From Mesonia sediminis (GTDB lineage: Bacteria; Bacteroidota; Bacteroidia; Flavobacteriales; Flavobacteriaceae), in contig NZ_JBHULZ010000026.1 in NCBI RefSeq assembly GCF_042684705.1, forward strand, positions 124,001 through 188,000: 64,000 bases of DNA, in the 5' to 3' direction. How positions within the stretch are numbered: position 1 is the stretch's first letter; every line of letters begins with the position of its first letter. Of the stretch, positions 52,726 through 61,426 are shown piece by piece. The notes under the pieces were generated by a model, which had not been told where the DNA came from, ran no database searches, and saw only the letters and a program-made list of their open reading frames with translations. The translations under genes were made by a program, and so were the position numbers.

Positions 52726-53732
52726 CAGGCTCTTAATTTAATTAGCAGTTCTTTATACAACTCTGCTGCGGGTAAATTTTGTGCTCCTACTCCTTTCGCT
52801 TTCAAGTCGAGTTCGCGCAAACTTGCCACAATGGCACTTACACTTTTCATAGAATAAGCTTGAGCTCCCAAAGTAAAATCTTTGACAAAAAAGGGCGAAA
52901 TACCCAGTGCACTAGCCACCTCATTGCGACTACTTTTATTTTTTAAACCATGAAATAGCAATAATTTTGAAAAGAAATTATATAAAACAGGGATAGTTTT
53001 TAATATGGGATGCTCTTTGCTGTTTTGGGCATAGTAATTTATGATTCTAAAAGCTTTTTTTTGGTCCCTACTAATCAGGGCTTTTTGAAGTTCAAAAGAA
53101 TTAAAATCTTTACTTATTCCTATATTCTCTTCAATTATGGCTGGAGTAATTAAACTGCCTTCTGGCAAAATAAGGCAAAGTTTATCGAGTTCATTATTAA
53201 TTTTACCTAAGCTAGTTCCTAAAAACTCAGCTAGAAGCATTGCCGATTTGGGTTCTATGCGGTAGCCTCTTCTCGCTACTTCCTCAATTATCCAGCCCGG
53301 CACCTTATCTTCATACAAGGGTTTACTTTCAATTACAACTCCTTCTTTTTTAATGTTTTTATATAACGCCTTGCGCTTATCGATGCTTTTGTATTTATAG
53401 CAAAGTACCAATATGGTGCTTTCTTGCAGTTGAGGAATAAAACTATCCAGATTATATATGCTCTTATTTAACTCTTGTGCCTCCTTAATAATAACCACCT
53501 GATGTTCTGCCATCATTGGGAAGCGTTTCGATTCACTAATGATTTGGTCTACTTCAATATCTCTTCCGTATAAAACCACTTGATTAAATGCGCGCTCTTC
53601 TTCCGTAAGGGCATGCTGGGCTATATATTCGCTTATTTTATCAATATAATATGTCTCTTCACCCATAAGCAAATAAACCTTTTTAAACTTTCTTTGCTTT
53701 AAATCGCGAAGTACCGCGTTTATTTCTTTCAT
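52725..53732 (-). CDS. holA: DNA polymerase III subunit delta
   Basis: HolA opens the sliding clamp in the clamp loader. The 335-aa protein has the family pattern: KVYLLMGEETYYIDKISEYI at the start, VVIIKEAQELNKS in the middle and a C-terminal helical domain ending NLPAAELYKELLIKLRA. It is cotranscribed with menA by one-base overlap and is divergent from the HsdR-N gene. Confidence 0.92.
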   Translation of the reverse strand: MKEINAVLRDLKQRKFKKVYLLMGEETYYIDKISEYIAQHALTEEERAFNQVVLYGRDIEVDQIISESKRFPMMAEHQVVIIKEAQELNKSIYNLDSFIPQLQESTILVLCYKYKSIDKRKALYKNIKKEGVVIESKPLYEDKVPGWIIEEVARRGYRIEPKSAMLLAEFLGTSLGKINNELDKLCLILPEGSLITPAIIEENIGISKDFNSFELQKALISRDQKKAFRIINYYAQNSKEHPILKTIPVLYNFFSKLLLFHGLKNKSSRNEVASALGISPFFVKDFTLGAQAYSMKSVSAIVASLRELDLKAKGVGAQNLPAAELYKELLIKLRA

Positions 53733-53810
53733 TCTCTATAAATTAAAATTTGTTGCTGGCTTTCGCCGGATTTATTAAGCGATTAATAAGCAATGCACAG
53801 GCAAATTATA

Positions 53811-53818
53811 TATTTTTG
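53811..53818 (+). promoter_or_regulatory. -7 box directly before the HsdR-N gene (possible leaderless start)
   Basis: TATTTTTG is followed by only five bases before the ATG at 53824. Transcripts from such boxes start a few bases downstream, so the message would have almost no leader. Confidence 0.55.
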
Positions 53819-53823
53819 CTGCT

Positions 53824-54267
53824 ATGACAGCCTTAAATTTTCCTACCTATTCATTTAGGTTCAAAAATAAACAAAATAAAACAGCTATTTTTGATAGCAT
53901 TCGTAAAAAGTTTATAATACTTACGCCCGAAGAGTGGGTTCGGCAACATGTGGTTCATTACCTTCACTATGAAAAAAATTATCCCTGGTCAATGATCAAT
54001 GTAGAAAAGCAAGTATTAGTAAACCAGTTACCAAAACGCTATGATGTGGTAGGTTTTAAAACCACAGGAGACTTACAATTAATTGTAGAGTGCAAAGCAC
54101 CTAAGGTAAAAATCACCCAAGAAACTTTTGATCAAATTGCTCGCTATAACTTGAGTCTCAAAGCAGACTTTTTGATGGTTACTAACGGGCTGTCGCACTA
54201 TTTTTGTAAGATGGACTACAATAAACAGCAATATAATTTTTTACCTGAACTCCCTATCTATAAATAA
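53824..54267 (+). CDS. Stand-alone type I restriction HsdR N-terminal (nuclease) domain protein
   Basis: A 147-aa protein equal to the N-terminal nuclease domain of HsdR. The PD-(D/E)xK site is visible as RYDVVGF (Asp) and LIVECKAP (Glu and Lys). The helicase part and HsdM/HsdS are absent, so it is not a full restriction system. Single-domain copies are common in Bacteroidota, role unknown. The glycosyltransferase follows 5 bases later. Confidence 0.87.
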   Translation: MTALNFPTYSFRFKNKQNKTAIFDSIRKKFIILTPEEWVRQHVVHYLHYEKNYPWSMINVEKQVLVNQLPKRYDVVGFKTTGDLQLIVECKAPKVKITQETFDQIARYNLSLKADFLMVTNGLSHYFCKMDYNKQQYNFLPELPIYK

Positions 54268-54272
54268 AAGCA

Positions 54273-55271
54273 ATGAAAAAAGTAGCTGTAGCTGTGCTAA
54301 ACTGGAATGGTCGTGATTTATTAAAGCGGTTTATACCCGATTTAATAAAGTATTCACCCGAAGCCACTATCTATGTTATTGACAATGCGTCTACAGATGA
54401 TTCTGTAACCTTATTAAAAACCGTTTTCCCTAGTGTAAAATGCATTCAACTCAGCTCAAATTTAGGATATGCAGGTGGTTATAATTTAGGTTTAAAACAA
54501 ATTAATGAAGAAATCTTGGTTTTGCTAAATAGTGATGTTGCAGTTACTCCAAATTGGTTATTAGCCTTTTTAAGCAGGTTTGATGAGGATGAACGCGTTG
54601 GTATTCTACAACCTAAAATTAAAGATTTAAAAAATCCTACTTATTTTGAGTATGCTGGAGCAGCAGGAGGTTATATAGACCAATTGGGCTATCCCTTTTG
54701 TAAAGGAAGAATTTTTAATACCCTAGAAAAGGACGAAGGTCAATACAATTCAAATTATCCAATTTTTTGGGCAAGTGGTGCGTGCTTGGTAGTACGCAAC
54801 AATCTTTTTAAACACCTTGGTGGTTTTGATGAAGATTATTTTGCCCATCAAGAAGAGATAGATTTTTGTTGGCGTGCACAACTTCAAGGATTTTTAGTTG
54901 AGTACTGCTACCAAAGCGAAGTATACCATTTAGGTGGAGCCACCTTAGCAAGTGCAAATCCTAAAAAAACATTTTTAAACTTCAGGAATTCTTTATACAA
55001 TTTATTGAAAAATCAATCCTTGCCACAAGCCTTAATCACCATTTTTATTCGAATGATACTAGACGGATTGGCTGGAATTCAATTTTTAATAAAAGGTAAA
55101 ATCAATCATTTCAAAGCTATATTACAGGCCCATTTTAGTTTTTATAAAAACTTTAATCACATCAACAAAAAACGTAAAACCATTCGGCACACCCAACAGG
55201 TTAAACCTAGTAATTTCTCTATAGTCTACAAGTACTTTGTACAAAAAAAGAAAAAGTTTAACCAGTTGTAA
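54273..55271 (+). CDS. Family 2 glycosyltransferase
   Basis: A GT-A glycosyltransferase of 332 aa. It starts VAVAVLNWNGRDLLKRFIPD, carries VIDNASTDDSV, the DxD-like LLNSDVAVTP and GGFDEDYFAHQEEIDFCWRA. A C-terminal basic and partly amphipathic region (about 245-332) may bind membrane. It resembles the enzyme at 11926 but is not its close copy. It lies 5 bases after the HsdR-N gene. Confidence 0.88.
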   Translation: MKKVAVAVLNWNGRDLLKRFIPDLIKYSPEATIYVIDNASTDDSVTLLKTVFPSVKCIQLSSNLGYAGGYNLGLKQINEEILVLLNSDVAVTPNWLLAFLSRFDEDERVGILQPKIKDLKNPTYFEYAGAAGGYIDQLGYPFCKGRIFNTLEKDEGQYNSNYPIFWASGACLVVRNNLFKHLGGFDEDYFAHQEEIDFCWRAQLQGFLVEYCYQSEVYHLGGATLASANPKKTFLNFRNSLYNLLKNQSLPQALITIFIRMILDGLAGIQFLIKGKINHFKAILQAHFSFYKNFNHINKKRKTIRHTQQVKPSNFSIVYKYFVQKKKKFNQL

Positions 55272-55320
55272 GTTGCCATTAAAAATTTGTTAATCCGCTT
55301 AAAAGACTCGGTAAAATAAT

Positions 55321-55328
55321 TAACTTTG
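55321..55328 (+). promoter_or_regulatory. -7 box before the OmpA lipoprotein gene (TAACTTTG)
   Basis: Exact TAnnTTTG match, 30 bases before the ATG at 55359; no good -33 element is seen. Confidence 0.55.
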
Positions 55329-55358
55329 GCTTTTAAATTATACACAAACAAACATACT

Positions 55359-56204
55359 ATGAAACGTATTTTTTTAGCTACAGCAGCCATTACATTATTG
55401 TTTTCTTCTTGTGTTTCTAAAAAGAAATATGCAGAATTAGAAGCCAAGCAACAAGAAACTAAAGATTTATTAAACACAGCAACCGTAAAACTTAATTCTT
55501 GCCTTGAAGATAAAGAGTCTCGAATTAGTTCTTTAAATGAGCAAATTAGCATTCTGAAAAATACTAACTCTGCATTATTAAATAATCAAGGCGATCTTGC
55601 TACGCTATCTAAAAAAGGAGCAGAAAACTTAGAGCGATCATTAGAAAGCATTAGAGAAAAAGATTTACAAATCAAGACGATGCGTGATGCAATCAACAAA
55701 AAAGATTCTGTCACTTTAGCTTTAGTTACCAGCCTAAAGGGAGCATTGGGCGACTTGAACGATGAGGATATCCAAATCAACGTAGAAAAAGGAGTAGTAT
55801 TTGTTTCTATATCTGACAAACTTTTATTTAGAAGTGGAAGTTACCAAGTTTCTAATCGTGCAAAAGAAGTGTTAGGCAAAGTAGCTAAAGTGGTTAAAAA
55901 CAAACCAGATTTTGAGTTTATGGTTGAAGGCCATACCGATACCGACCCTATTAGCAATTCTTGTATAAAAGATAATTGGGATTTGAGTACAAAGCGTGCA
56001 ACTTCTATTGTAAGAATCTTACAGAATGAGTTTGGTGTAGACCCAGCTAGGATGACTGCTGCTGGCCGTGGAGAATATGTGCCTGTCGCTGGAAATGATA
56101 CCGCTAGCGGTAAAGCTGCTAACCGAAGAACACGTATTGTAGTACTTCCTAAGTTAGATCAATTCTATAGTATGATTGAAGAAGGAATGAAAAAAGCAAA
56201 ATAA
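55359..56204 (+). CDS. OmpA-family lipoprotein
   Basis: A 281-aa lipoprotein with the lipobox AAITLLFSSCVSKKK, a coiled-coil stalk (about 20-110) and a C-terminal OmpA domain (LLFRSGSYQVSNRAKEVLGK, FMVEGHTDTDPI, NRRTRIVVLPK) that binds peptidoglycan. A longer frame starts at a TTG inside the promoter box; I chose the ATG at 55359. It probably links the outer membrane to the wall. A strong terminator follows. Confidence 0.92.
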   Translation: MKRIFLATAAITLLFSSCVSKKKYAELEAKQQETKDLLNTATVKLNSCLEDKESRISSLNEQISILKNTNSALLNNQGDLATLSKKGAENLERSLESIREKDLQIKTMRDAINKKDSVTLALVTSLKGALGDLNDEDIQINVEKGVVFVSISDKLLFRSGSYQVSNRAKEVLGKVAKVVKNKPDFEFMVEGHTDTDPISNSCIKDNWDLSTKRATSIVRILQNEFGVDPARMTAAGRGEYVPVAGNDTASGKAANRRTRIVVLPKLDQFYSMIEEGMKKAK

Positions 56205-56226
56205 GCTAGAAAAGCAGAAAACATAA

Positions 56227-56262
56227 AAATCCTGAGTTTTTCGACTCAGGATTTTTTTTTGT
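56227..56262 (+). terminator. Terminator of the OmpA lipoprotein gene
   Basis: AAATCCTGAGT and ACTCAGGATTT form an 11-bp stem with a TTTTCG loop, followed by a run of T. Confidence 0.92.
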
Positions 56263-56305
56263 TTTTTTTACATTAATCCGTAAAAGAATAATCGCTCTAT
56301 TGTTT

Positions 56306-57112
56306 TTAAAATCTGTTATCTCCGTCAAGCAGATTTCCCAAACCACCTAAAATACTTCCTTCTCCTTTATCTTTTCCTCCTCCTTGAGGTGCTGCAGCAA
56401 ACACACGACTGGCTAATCTACTAAACGGTAAAGATTGGATGTAAACCGTACCTGGTCCTGTGAGCGTAGCAAACACCATTCCCTCTCCTCCAAATAAAGT
56501 ATTCCGAATACCTCCAACAAATTGAATATCATAGTCTACACTAGCATCAAAACCTATGATGCAACCAGTGTCGACTTTTAATTTTTCACCCGGAGCAAGT
56601 TCTTTAACCGCCGTAGTGCCGCCCGCGTGTACAAAGGCCATCCCATCACCCTCTAATTTTTGCATTATAAAACCTTCACCACCAAAAAAGCCTCTTCCAA
56701 TTTTTTTCGAAAATTCAATTCCGACTGAAACACCCTTGGCCGCACATAAAAAAGCATCCTTTTGGCAAATAAACTTATGATTAAAACGATTAAGATCTAT
56801 AGCTATTATTTTCCCAGGATACGGAGAAGCAAAACTTACCTTTTTTTTTCCGGTAACAACATTTTGAAAAGCAGTCATAAATAAACTTTCCCCAGTTAGT
56901 AGTCTTTTACCAGCGCCTAATACTTTACCAAAAAAACCGTTATTCTTATCAGAGCCATCACCAAAAATGGTATCCATTTGAATTCCCTCATCCATCATCA
57001 TAAAAGAGCCAGCTTCTGCGACCACCGCTTCTTGCGGGTCTAGCTCTATTTCGACATATTGCATTTCTTCTCCAAAAATTTGAAAATCGATTTCGTGTGC
57101 GTTTCTTATCAT
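56306..57112 (-). CDS. TIGR00266 / AIM24-family protein
   Basis: A 268-aa soluble protein of the AIM24 (TIGR00266) family, beta-rich with Gly repeats: AVVAEAGSFMMMDEGIQMDT, GFFGGEGFIMQKLEGDGMAF, VHAGGTTAVKELAPGEKLKV and LFGGEGMVFATLTGPGTVYI. The C-terminal tail is low complexity (GGGKDKGEGS). The function is not known beyond a role near mitochondria in yeast. It lies alone. Confidence 0.87.
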   Translation of the reverse strand: MIRNAHEIDFQIFGEEMQYVEIELDPQEAVVAEAGSFMMMDEGIQMDTIFGDGSDKNNGFFGKVLGAGKRLLTGESLFMTAFQNVVTGKKKVSFASPYPGKIIAIDLNRFNHKFICQKDAFLCAAKGVSVGIEFSKKIGRGFFGGEGFIMQKLEGDGMAFVHAGGTTAVKELAPGEKLKVDTGCIIGFDASVDYDIQFVGGIRNTLFGGEGMVFATLTGPGTVYIQSLPFSRLASRVFAAAPQGGGKDKGEGSILGGLGNLLDGDNRF

Positions 57113-57288
57113 AATAGTTAATTTTTAAATATAGAATGGTATTAAAAAAACTTGAGGCTTTTTCAGCATAAATCATAGCAACTTACCAACATCGTTACAA
57201 ACCTTAATTACCTATAAAAATACAATTAATTTAAAAGAAAATTAATCGTATTTGATATTTAGCTCATAAAATTTAAATTATAAATAAA

Positions 57289-57310
57289 AAACCCGCCAAT
57301 AGGTAGGTTT
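57289..57310 (-). terminator. Hairpin after deoD
   Basis: AAACC and GCC pair with GGT and GGTTT with one mismatch and one G-U pair, loop AATA, with A/T-rich flanks. It lies 26 bases past the deoD stop. Confidence 0.6.
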
Positions 57311-57335
57311 AATTTGAATTATATACTTCAATAGA

Positions 57336-58034
57336 TTATGCTAATTCCAATGCAATTTCAATCATTTGATTAAAACTGCTAGCTCTATCTTCTTGAGAGG
57401 TTTCTGCTTTGGTAACCAAGGAGTCGGAAATGGTAAGAATAGCCAAAGCTTGAACGTTAAATTTGGCTGCTATGGTATATAAGCCAGCGGTTTCCATTTC
57501 TACACATAAAACCCCGTACTGCGCCCATTTTTTATAATAGTTGGGATCATCGTCATAAAAAACATCACCAGATAACACATTACCGGCTTTAAAAGCAATA
57601 TTCTTTTGCTTTGCTACTTCAACCGCCTTTAGGAATAAATCGGCGTTTGCTGTAGGAGCAAAAGTTGCCTGACCAAAGTTATTTTTGTTCATTCCAGAAG
57701 TAGTAGACGCCGCCATAGCTATTACAATATCACGCAAATCAATGTTTTCTTGATAAGCTCCAGCCGAGCCTACCCGAATAAGTTTTTTAACTCCATAATC
57801 GCGAATCAACTCTGTACAATAAATCAAGGCCGAGGGTATACCCATACCTGTACCTTGCACCGAAATTCTTTTCCCTTGGAAAGTTCCAGTAAAACCTAGC
57901 ATTCCTCTAACTTGATTATAGCATACTACATCTTCTAAAAAGGTTTCGGCAATCCATTTTGCTCGTAAGGGGTCTCCTGGTAGGAGAACAGTTTCGGCAA
58001 TATCCCCTTCTTTTGCCTCTAAGTGAATACTCAT
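57336..58034 (-). CDS. deoD: Purine-nucleoside phosphorylase DeoD type
   Basis: DeoD splits purine nucleosides with phosphate. The 232-aa protein has the NP-I fold motifs VLLPGDPLRAKWIAE, RVGSAGAYQ, VEMETAGLYTIAAKF and the catalytic Asp in LTISDSLVT. It is the last gene of the trxA-deoC-deoD operon, 3 bases after deoC. Confidence 0.93.
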   Translation of the reverse strand: MSIHLEAKEGDIAETVLLPGDPLRAKWIAETFLEDVVCYNQVRGMLGFTGTFQGKRISVQGTGMGIPSALIYCTELIRDYGVKKLIRVGSAGAYQENIDLRDIVIAMAASTTSGMNKNNFGQATFAPTANADLFLKAVEVAKQKNIAFKAGNVLSGDVFYDDDPNYYKKWAQYGVLCVEMETAGLYTIAAKFNVQALAILTISDSLVTKAETSQEDRASSFNQMIEIALELA

Positions 58035-58037
58035 AAT

Positions 58038-58676
58038 TTAAATATCGGTTACTATTTTAATCCCTGAAGAGGTACCTATCCGTGTTGCTCCCGCTTCAAT
58101 GAATTTTTCGGCGGTGGCTCGATCTCTTATCCCTCCACTCGCTTTTACTTCAGCTTTTTCTCCCACACAAGATTTCATTAGTTTTACGTGCTCTAAAGTA
58201 GCTCCTGCGCTACCAAAACCCGTTGAAGTTTTCACAAAATCTGCTTTAGCAGCCACGGCCAACTCACAGGCTTTTGCAATTTCCTCTTCTTCTAGGTAGC
58301 ATGTTTCTAAAATAACCTTTAACGTCTTATCACCTATAGCCTCTTTTACGGCGGCAATATCTTCTTCTACAGCTGGATAATTTCCTGATTTCAAATCGCC
58401 CAAATTCAGCACCATATCAATTTCTTGTGCACCATCTGCCACAGCCTGCTTGGCCTCAAAAACTTTGGCTTTGGTATGCATTGCCCCTAGCGGAAAACCT
58501 ACAACTGCTGCTACCTTTACATCAGAATCTTTTAAAAAACTTACGGCTTGTTTAACCCAACAACCGTTAACACAAATAGCAAAAAACTCATTTGCTTTAG
58601 CCTCTTTACATAGTTGTTCAATTTGCTGTAAGCTCGCCGTTGGTTTTAATAATGTATGATCTATAAATTGTTTCAT
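58038..58676 (-). CDS. deoC: Deoxyribose-phosphate aldolase
   Basis: DeoC cleaves 2-deoxyribose-5-phosphate to glyceraldehyde-3-phosphate and acetaldehyde. The 212-aa TIM barrel keeps the Schiff-base Lys in FVKTSTGFG and the second Lys in EVKASGGIRD. With deoD it allows use of deoxynucleosides as a carbon source. It starts 2 bases after the trxA stop. Confidence 0.95.
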   Translation of the reverse strand: MKQFIDHTLLKPTASLQQIEQLCKEAKANEFFAICVNGCWVKQAVSFLKDSDVKVAAVVGFPLGAMHTKAKVFEAKQAVADGAQEIDMVLNLGDLKSGNYPAVEEDIAAVKEAIGDKTLKVILETCYLEEEEIAKACELAVAAKADFVKTSTGFGSAGATLEHVKLMKSCVGEKAEVKASGGIRDRATAEKFIEAGATRIGTSSGIKIVTDI

Positions 58677-58678
58677 GC

Positions 58679-58978
58679 TTATAAGTTAGATTGAATTAAT
58701 TGTTTTAAGTCGTTTGCAGATACTACCCCAGATTGACGCCAAACCGGATTAGCATTTTTAAAAAGAATTAAAGTAGGTACCCCACGCACTTGAAACTTTT
58801 GAGAAAGATTTTGATTCTTGTCTACATCTATTTTTATTATTTTAACCGCTTCACCAACCTCTTTTTTCACCTCTTGTAAAATGGGGTTCAAGGCCTTACA
58901 CGGCCCACACCATGTGGCATAAAAATCTACTAAAACAAGTTGTTTACCTTGTAGTAGCGAATTAAAATTAGTTTTCAT
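58679..58978 (-). CDS. trxA: Thioredoxin
   Basis: A 99-aa thioredoxin with the classical YATWCGPCKAL active site and the cis-Pro block VRGVPTLILFKN. No signal peptide. It heads the operon with deoC and deoD; the link to nucleoside use is unexplained. Its promoter contains a 14-bp palindrome. Confidence 0.93.
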   Translation of the reverse strand: MKTNFNSLLQGKQLVLVDFYATWCGPCKALNPILQEVKKEVGEAVKIIKIDVDKNQNLSQKFQVRGVPTLILFKNANPVWRQSGVVSANDLKQLIQSNL

Positions 58979-58997
58979 AAATTTACGTGCTTATAGA

Positions 58998-59028
58998 CAA
59001 AGTTACTAAATTTAGTAGGTTGCTCAAA
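58998..59028 (-). promoter_or_regulatory. trxA promoter with embedded 14-bp palindrome
   Basis: On the minus strand TTTG (59028-59025), a 19-base spacer and TAACTTTG (59005-58998) match the consensus. TACTAAATTTAGTA (59004-59017) is a perfect palindrome in the spacer and touches the -7 box. Confidence 0.72.
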
Positions 59029-59074
59029 TGATAAATATCAACTAAGCTTTCTGATTTTTTTCTAATGATATTTT

Positions 59075-60313
59075 ATGGAAAAATTTGCCTCTCAAAACAA
59101 AGACATATTTAAATTGCTTTTTGAAACGGTTTCAGAAGGTATTGTTGTTGTTAATAAAAACCGAACCATTGTAGCCAGTAATACTTCTGCCAATGACTTA
59201 TTTCAATACCAGGCTGGAGAGCTCAAGGGCAAATTACTAGAAGTATTGATACCAGATCGTTATAAACATGCTCATACCAAGTATGCTAGTAATTTCATGA
59301 GAAATCAAGAGAAAAGACGTATGGGCTTTGGACGAGATCTATATGGTAAAAAAAGAGACGGAAGTGAATTTCCTATTGAAATTGGTCTTAATCCTATTCA
59401 ATTAGATGGCGAAACCTACATAATGGCTATGATAATTGATATTAGTGTCCGTAAAAAATCCGAATTAGAGATAAGGGAATTAAATTCCCGTTTAGAAGAT
59501 ATGGTAGCTAAGCGGACTTTACAGTTGCAACAAACAGTAAACAACCTAAAATCTGAAATTTCAAAAAGACTTGAGGCAGAAAATAGAATAAAAAATGCAC
59601 TGCAAAAAGAGCGAGAATTAAACGATTTAAAAACCAAATTTTTATCTATGGTTTCGCATGAGTTTAAAACGCCTTTAAGCGGTATTTTAACCTCGGCAAC
59701 TTTAGCGGGAAAGTACACTCTAGAAAATCAGCAGGATAAAAGAGATAGACATCTTAGAACGATAAAGTCAAAAGTGAAGTACCTTAATGATATATTGACT
59801 GATTTCCTTTCTCTAGAAAAGATTGAATCCGGTAAGGTAAGTTACTCCTTTACTCAGTTTCCTTTAAGTAAAGTTATCAATGAGGTGATTTATGAATCAA
59901 ATATGGTTCTTAAGAACGGTCAAAATATCAAGTACCCAGAAAACATCGATGGCATAGAGATTTATTTTGATGAAAAAATTTTAACCCTAGCGTTAACCAA
60001 CTTGGTAAACAATGCTATAAAATACTCAGAAGAGAATTCTGAAATCAATATTCAGTTCGATCAAGATGAATCAGATTTCTATATAGCTATTATTGACGAA
60101 GGTATTGGGATTCCTAAAGAGGAACAAAAGTTTATTTTTGACCGCTACTTTAGAGCAGAGAATGCTTTGATTGCAGAAGGAACAGGAATCGGCTTAAATA
60201 TAATTAAAAACCACCTCGAAAATTTGCAAGGTGATATTTCATTTAAAAGTATAGAAAATAAAGGCAGTACATTTACCTTAAAAATACCTAAAAACCCACA
60301 AAAAGGCAGATGA
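59075..60313 (+). CDS. Cytosolic PAS-domain sensor histidine kinase
   Basis: A 412-aa kinase without membrane helices. A PAS domain (about 10-128) is followed by a coiled coil (130-190), the HisKA box SMVSHEFKTP with phospho-His195, and the HATPase domain (N box LTNLVNNAIKY, G boxes DEGIGIP and GTGIGL). The PAS ligand is unknown; no heme-binding His pattern could be confirmed. Its end overlaps the regulator gene by 4 bases, so the two are one system. Confidence 0.9.
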   Translation: MEKFASQNKDIFKLLFETVSEGIVVVNKNRTIVASNTSANDLFQYQAGELKGKLLEVLIPDRYKHAHTKYASNFMRNQEKRRMGFGRDLYGKKRDGSEFPIEIGLNPIQLDGETYIMAMIIDISVRKKSELEIRELNSRLEDMVAKRTLQLQQTVNNLKSEISKRLEAENRIKNALQKERELNDLKTKFLSMVSHEFKTPLSGILTSATLAGKYTLENQQDKRDRHLRTIKSKVKYLNDILTDFLSLEKIESGKVSYSFTQFPLSKVINEVIYESNMVLKNGQNIKYPENIDGIEIYFDEKILTLALTNLVNNAIKYSEENSEINIQFDQDESDFYIAIIDEGIGIPKEEQKFIFDRYFRAENALIAEGTGIGLNIIKNHLENLQGDISFKSIENKGSTFTLKIPKNPQKGR

Positions 60314-61359
60314 AAAAAATATTATTAATAGAAGACGATCAAGCTTTAAGAGAAAATACAGCAGAACTTCTGGAATTATCTGGATTTGAAGTTATAACGG
60401 CCAAAAATGGAAAATTAGGGCTAGATCTGGCGCAAAAAAGCCTCCCTCAAATTATTGTTTGTGATATAATGATGCCAGAACTTAATGGATATGAAGTTTT
60501 AAAAGCCTTAGGAGAGCATGAAGAAACAAAATCAATTCCGTTTATATTTTTATCTGCAAAAACAGATCATACCGAAGTGCGTACAGGTATGAATCTCGGA
60601 GCAGACGATTACCTCACTAAACCCTTTGAGGAAGAAGATTTATTAGCGGCCATAAATAGTCGTATAGCTAAATCTTTGCTGCTAGAAAAAAGAAATAAAG
60701 ACTCTGCAGATTTACCTCAAGAAGCTCTGGATTTACGGAATTTAAATGAACTGAAGAATTACTTTTACGACTTTGGTGAAGAGATAGAAGTAAAACGAAA
60801 CAGATTCATTTATCAAGAAGGAGAACATGCAAATTTTATTTACCTTATAATTAAAGGTGTGGTAAAAACACAACGCATGGCCGTTAATGGAAAAGAGCTT
60901 ATTACTGCTCTTTTTCAAGCAGATGATTTTTTAGGCTTCTCTTCTTTTGATGAAAATACCGCCTATGAGGAAACAGCTACTGCTGTAGAAAACTGCCTAC
61001 TTACCCGAATTTCTAAAACAAAACTTAAAGAAATATTGGTGGTAAATAAGGAGTTAGCTTTAGAACTGATGAATGTTATGAATGAAAAGTTATCAAATAC
61101 CAAATTACAACTTTTACAAATGGCATACGGTTCGGTGAGAAAAAAAACAGCGCAAACCATCTTACAGTTTTTAGAAGTTTTAAACCCTAAGCAAGAAGAG
61201 ACCATAAAAATATCGCGAGGTGATCTAGCTAGTGTAGCTGGTATTGCCACTGAGAGTTTAATTAGAACTTTATCACAATTTAAAAAAGACGGATTGATTG
61301 ATATTGATGGTAGAAATATTAAAATATTAGATAAAAAGGGACTTTCTTGTGTAGAATAA
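60310..61359 (+). CDS. Response regulator fused to a Crp/Fnr-type activator
   Basis: A 349-aa protein with a receiver domain (1-120; phospho-Asp52 in IIVCDIMMPELNG, Lys in LTKPFEEED), a cyclic-nucleotide-binding-like barrel (about 130-240, NRFIYQEGEHANFIYLIIKG) and a Crp-type helix-turn-helix (about 280-330, ISRGDLASVAGIATESLIRT). The fusion lets a kinase control a Crp-like DNA-binding domain. ATGA overlap with the kinase gene shows coupling. Likely targets are the following stress protein and hemN. Confidence 0.88.
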   Translation: MKKILLIEDDQALRENTAELLELSGFEVITAKNGKLGLDLAQKSLPQIIVCDIMMPELNGYEVLKALGEHEETKSIPFIFLSAKTDHTEVRTGMNLGADDYLTKPFEEEDLLAAINSRIAKSLLLEKRNKDSADLPQEALDLRNLNELKNYFYDFGEEIEVKRNRFIYQEGEHANFIYLIIKGVVKTQRMAVNGKELITALFQADDFLGFSSFDENTAYEETATAVENCLLTRISKTKLKEILVVNKELALELMNVMNEKLSNTKLQLLQMAYGSVRKKTAQTILQFLEVLNPKQEETIKISRGDLASVAGIATESLIRTLSQFKKDGLIDIDGRNIKILDKKGLSCVE

Positions 61360-61367
61360 TTCAAAAC

Positions 61368-61379
61368 TGATTTTTGTCA
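61368..61379. promoter_or_regulatory. Crp-like half-site pair before the stress-protein gene
   Basis: TGA and TCA are spaced by six bases, the spacing of Crp/Fnr sites, with AAC and TT flanks. It lies 47 bases before the ATG at 61427, and a TACTTTTG box follows it. Confidence 0.35.
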
Positions 61380-61426
61380 TTCTTTAACTTGTCTCATCCT
61401 CATACTTTTGCTGTCAAATTAATTGA

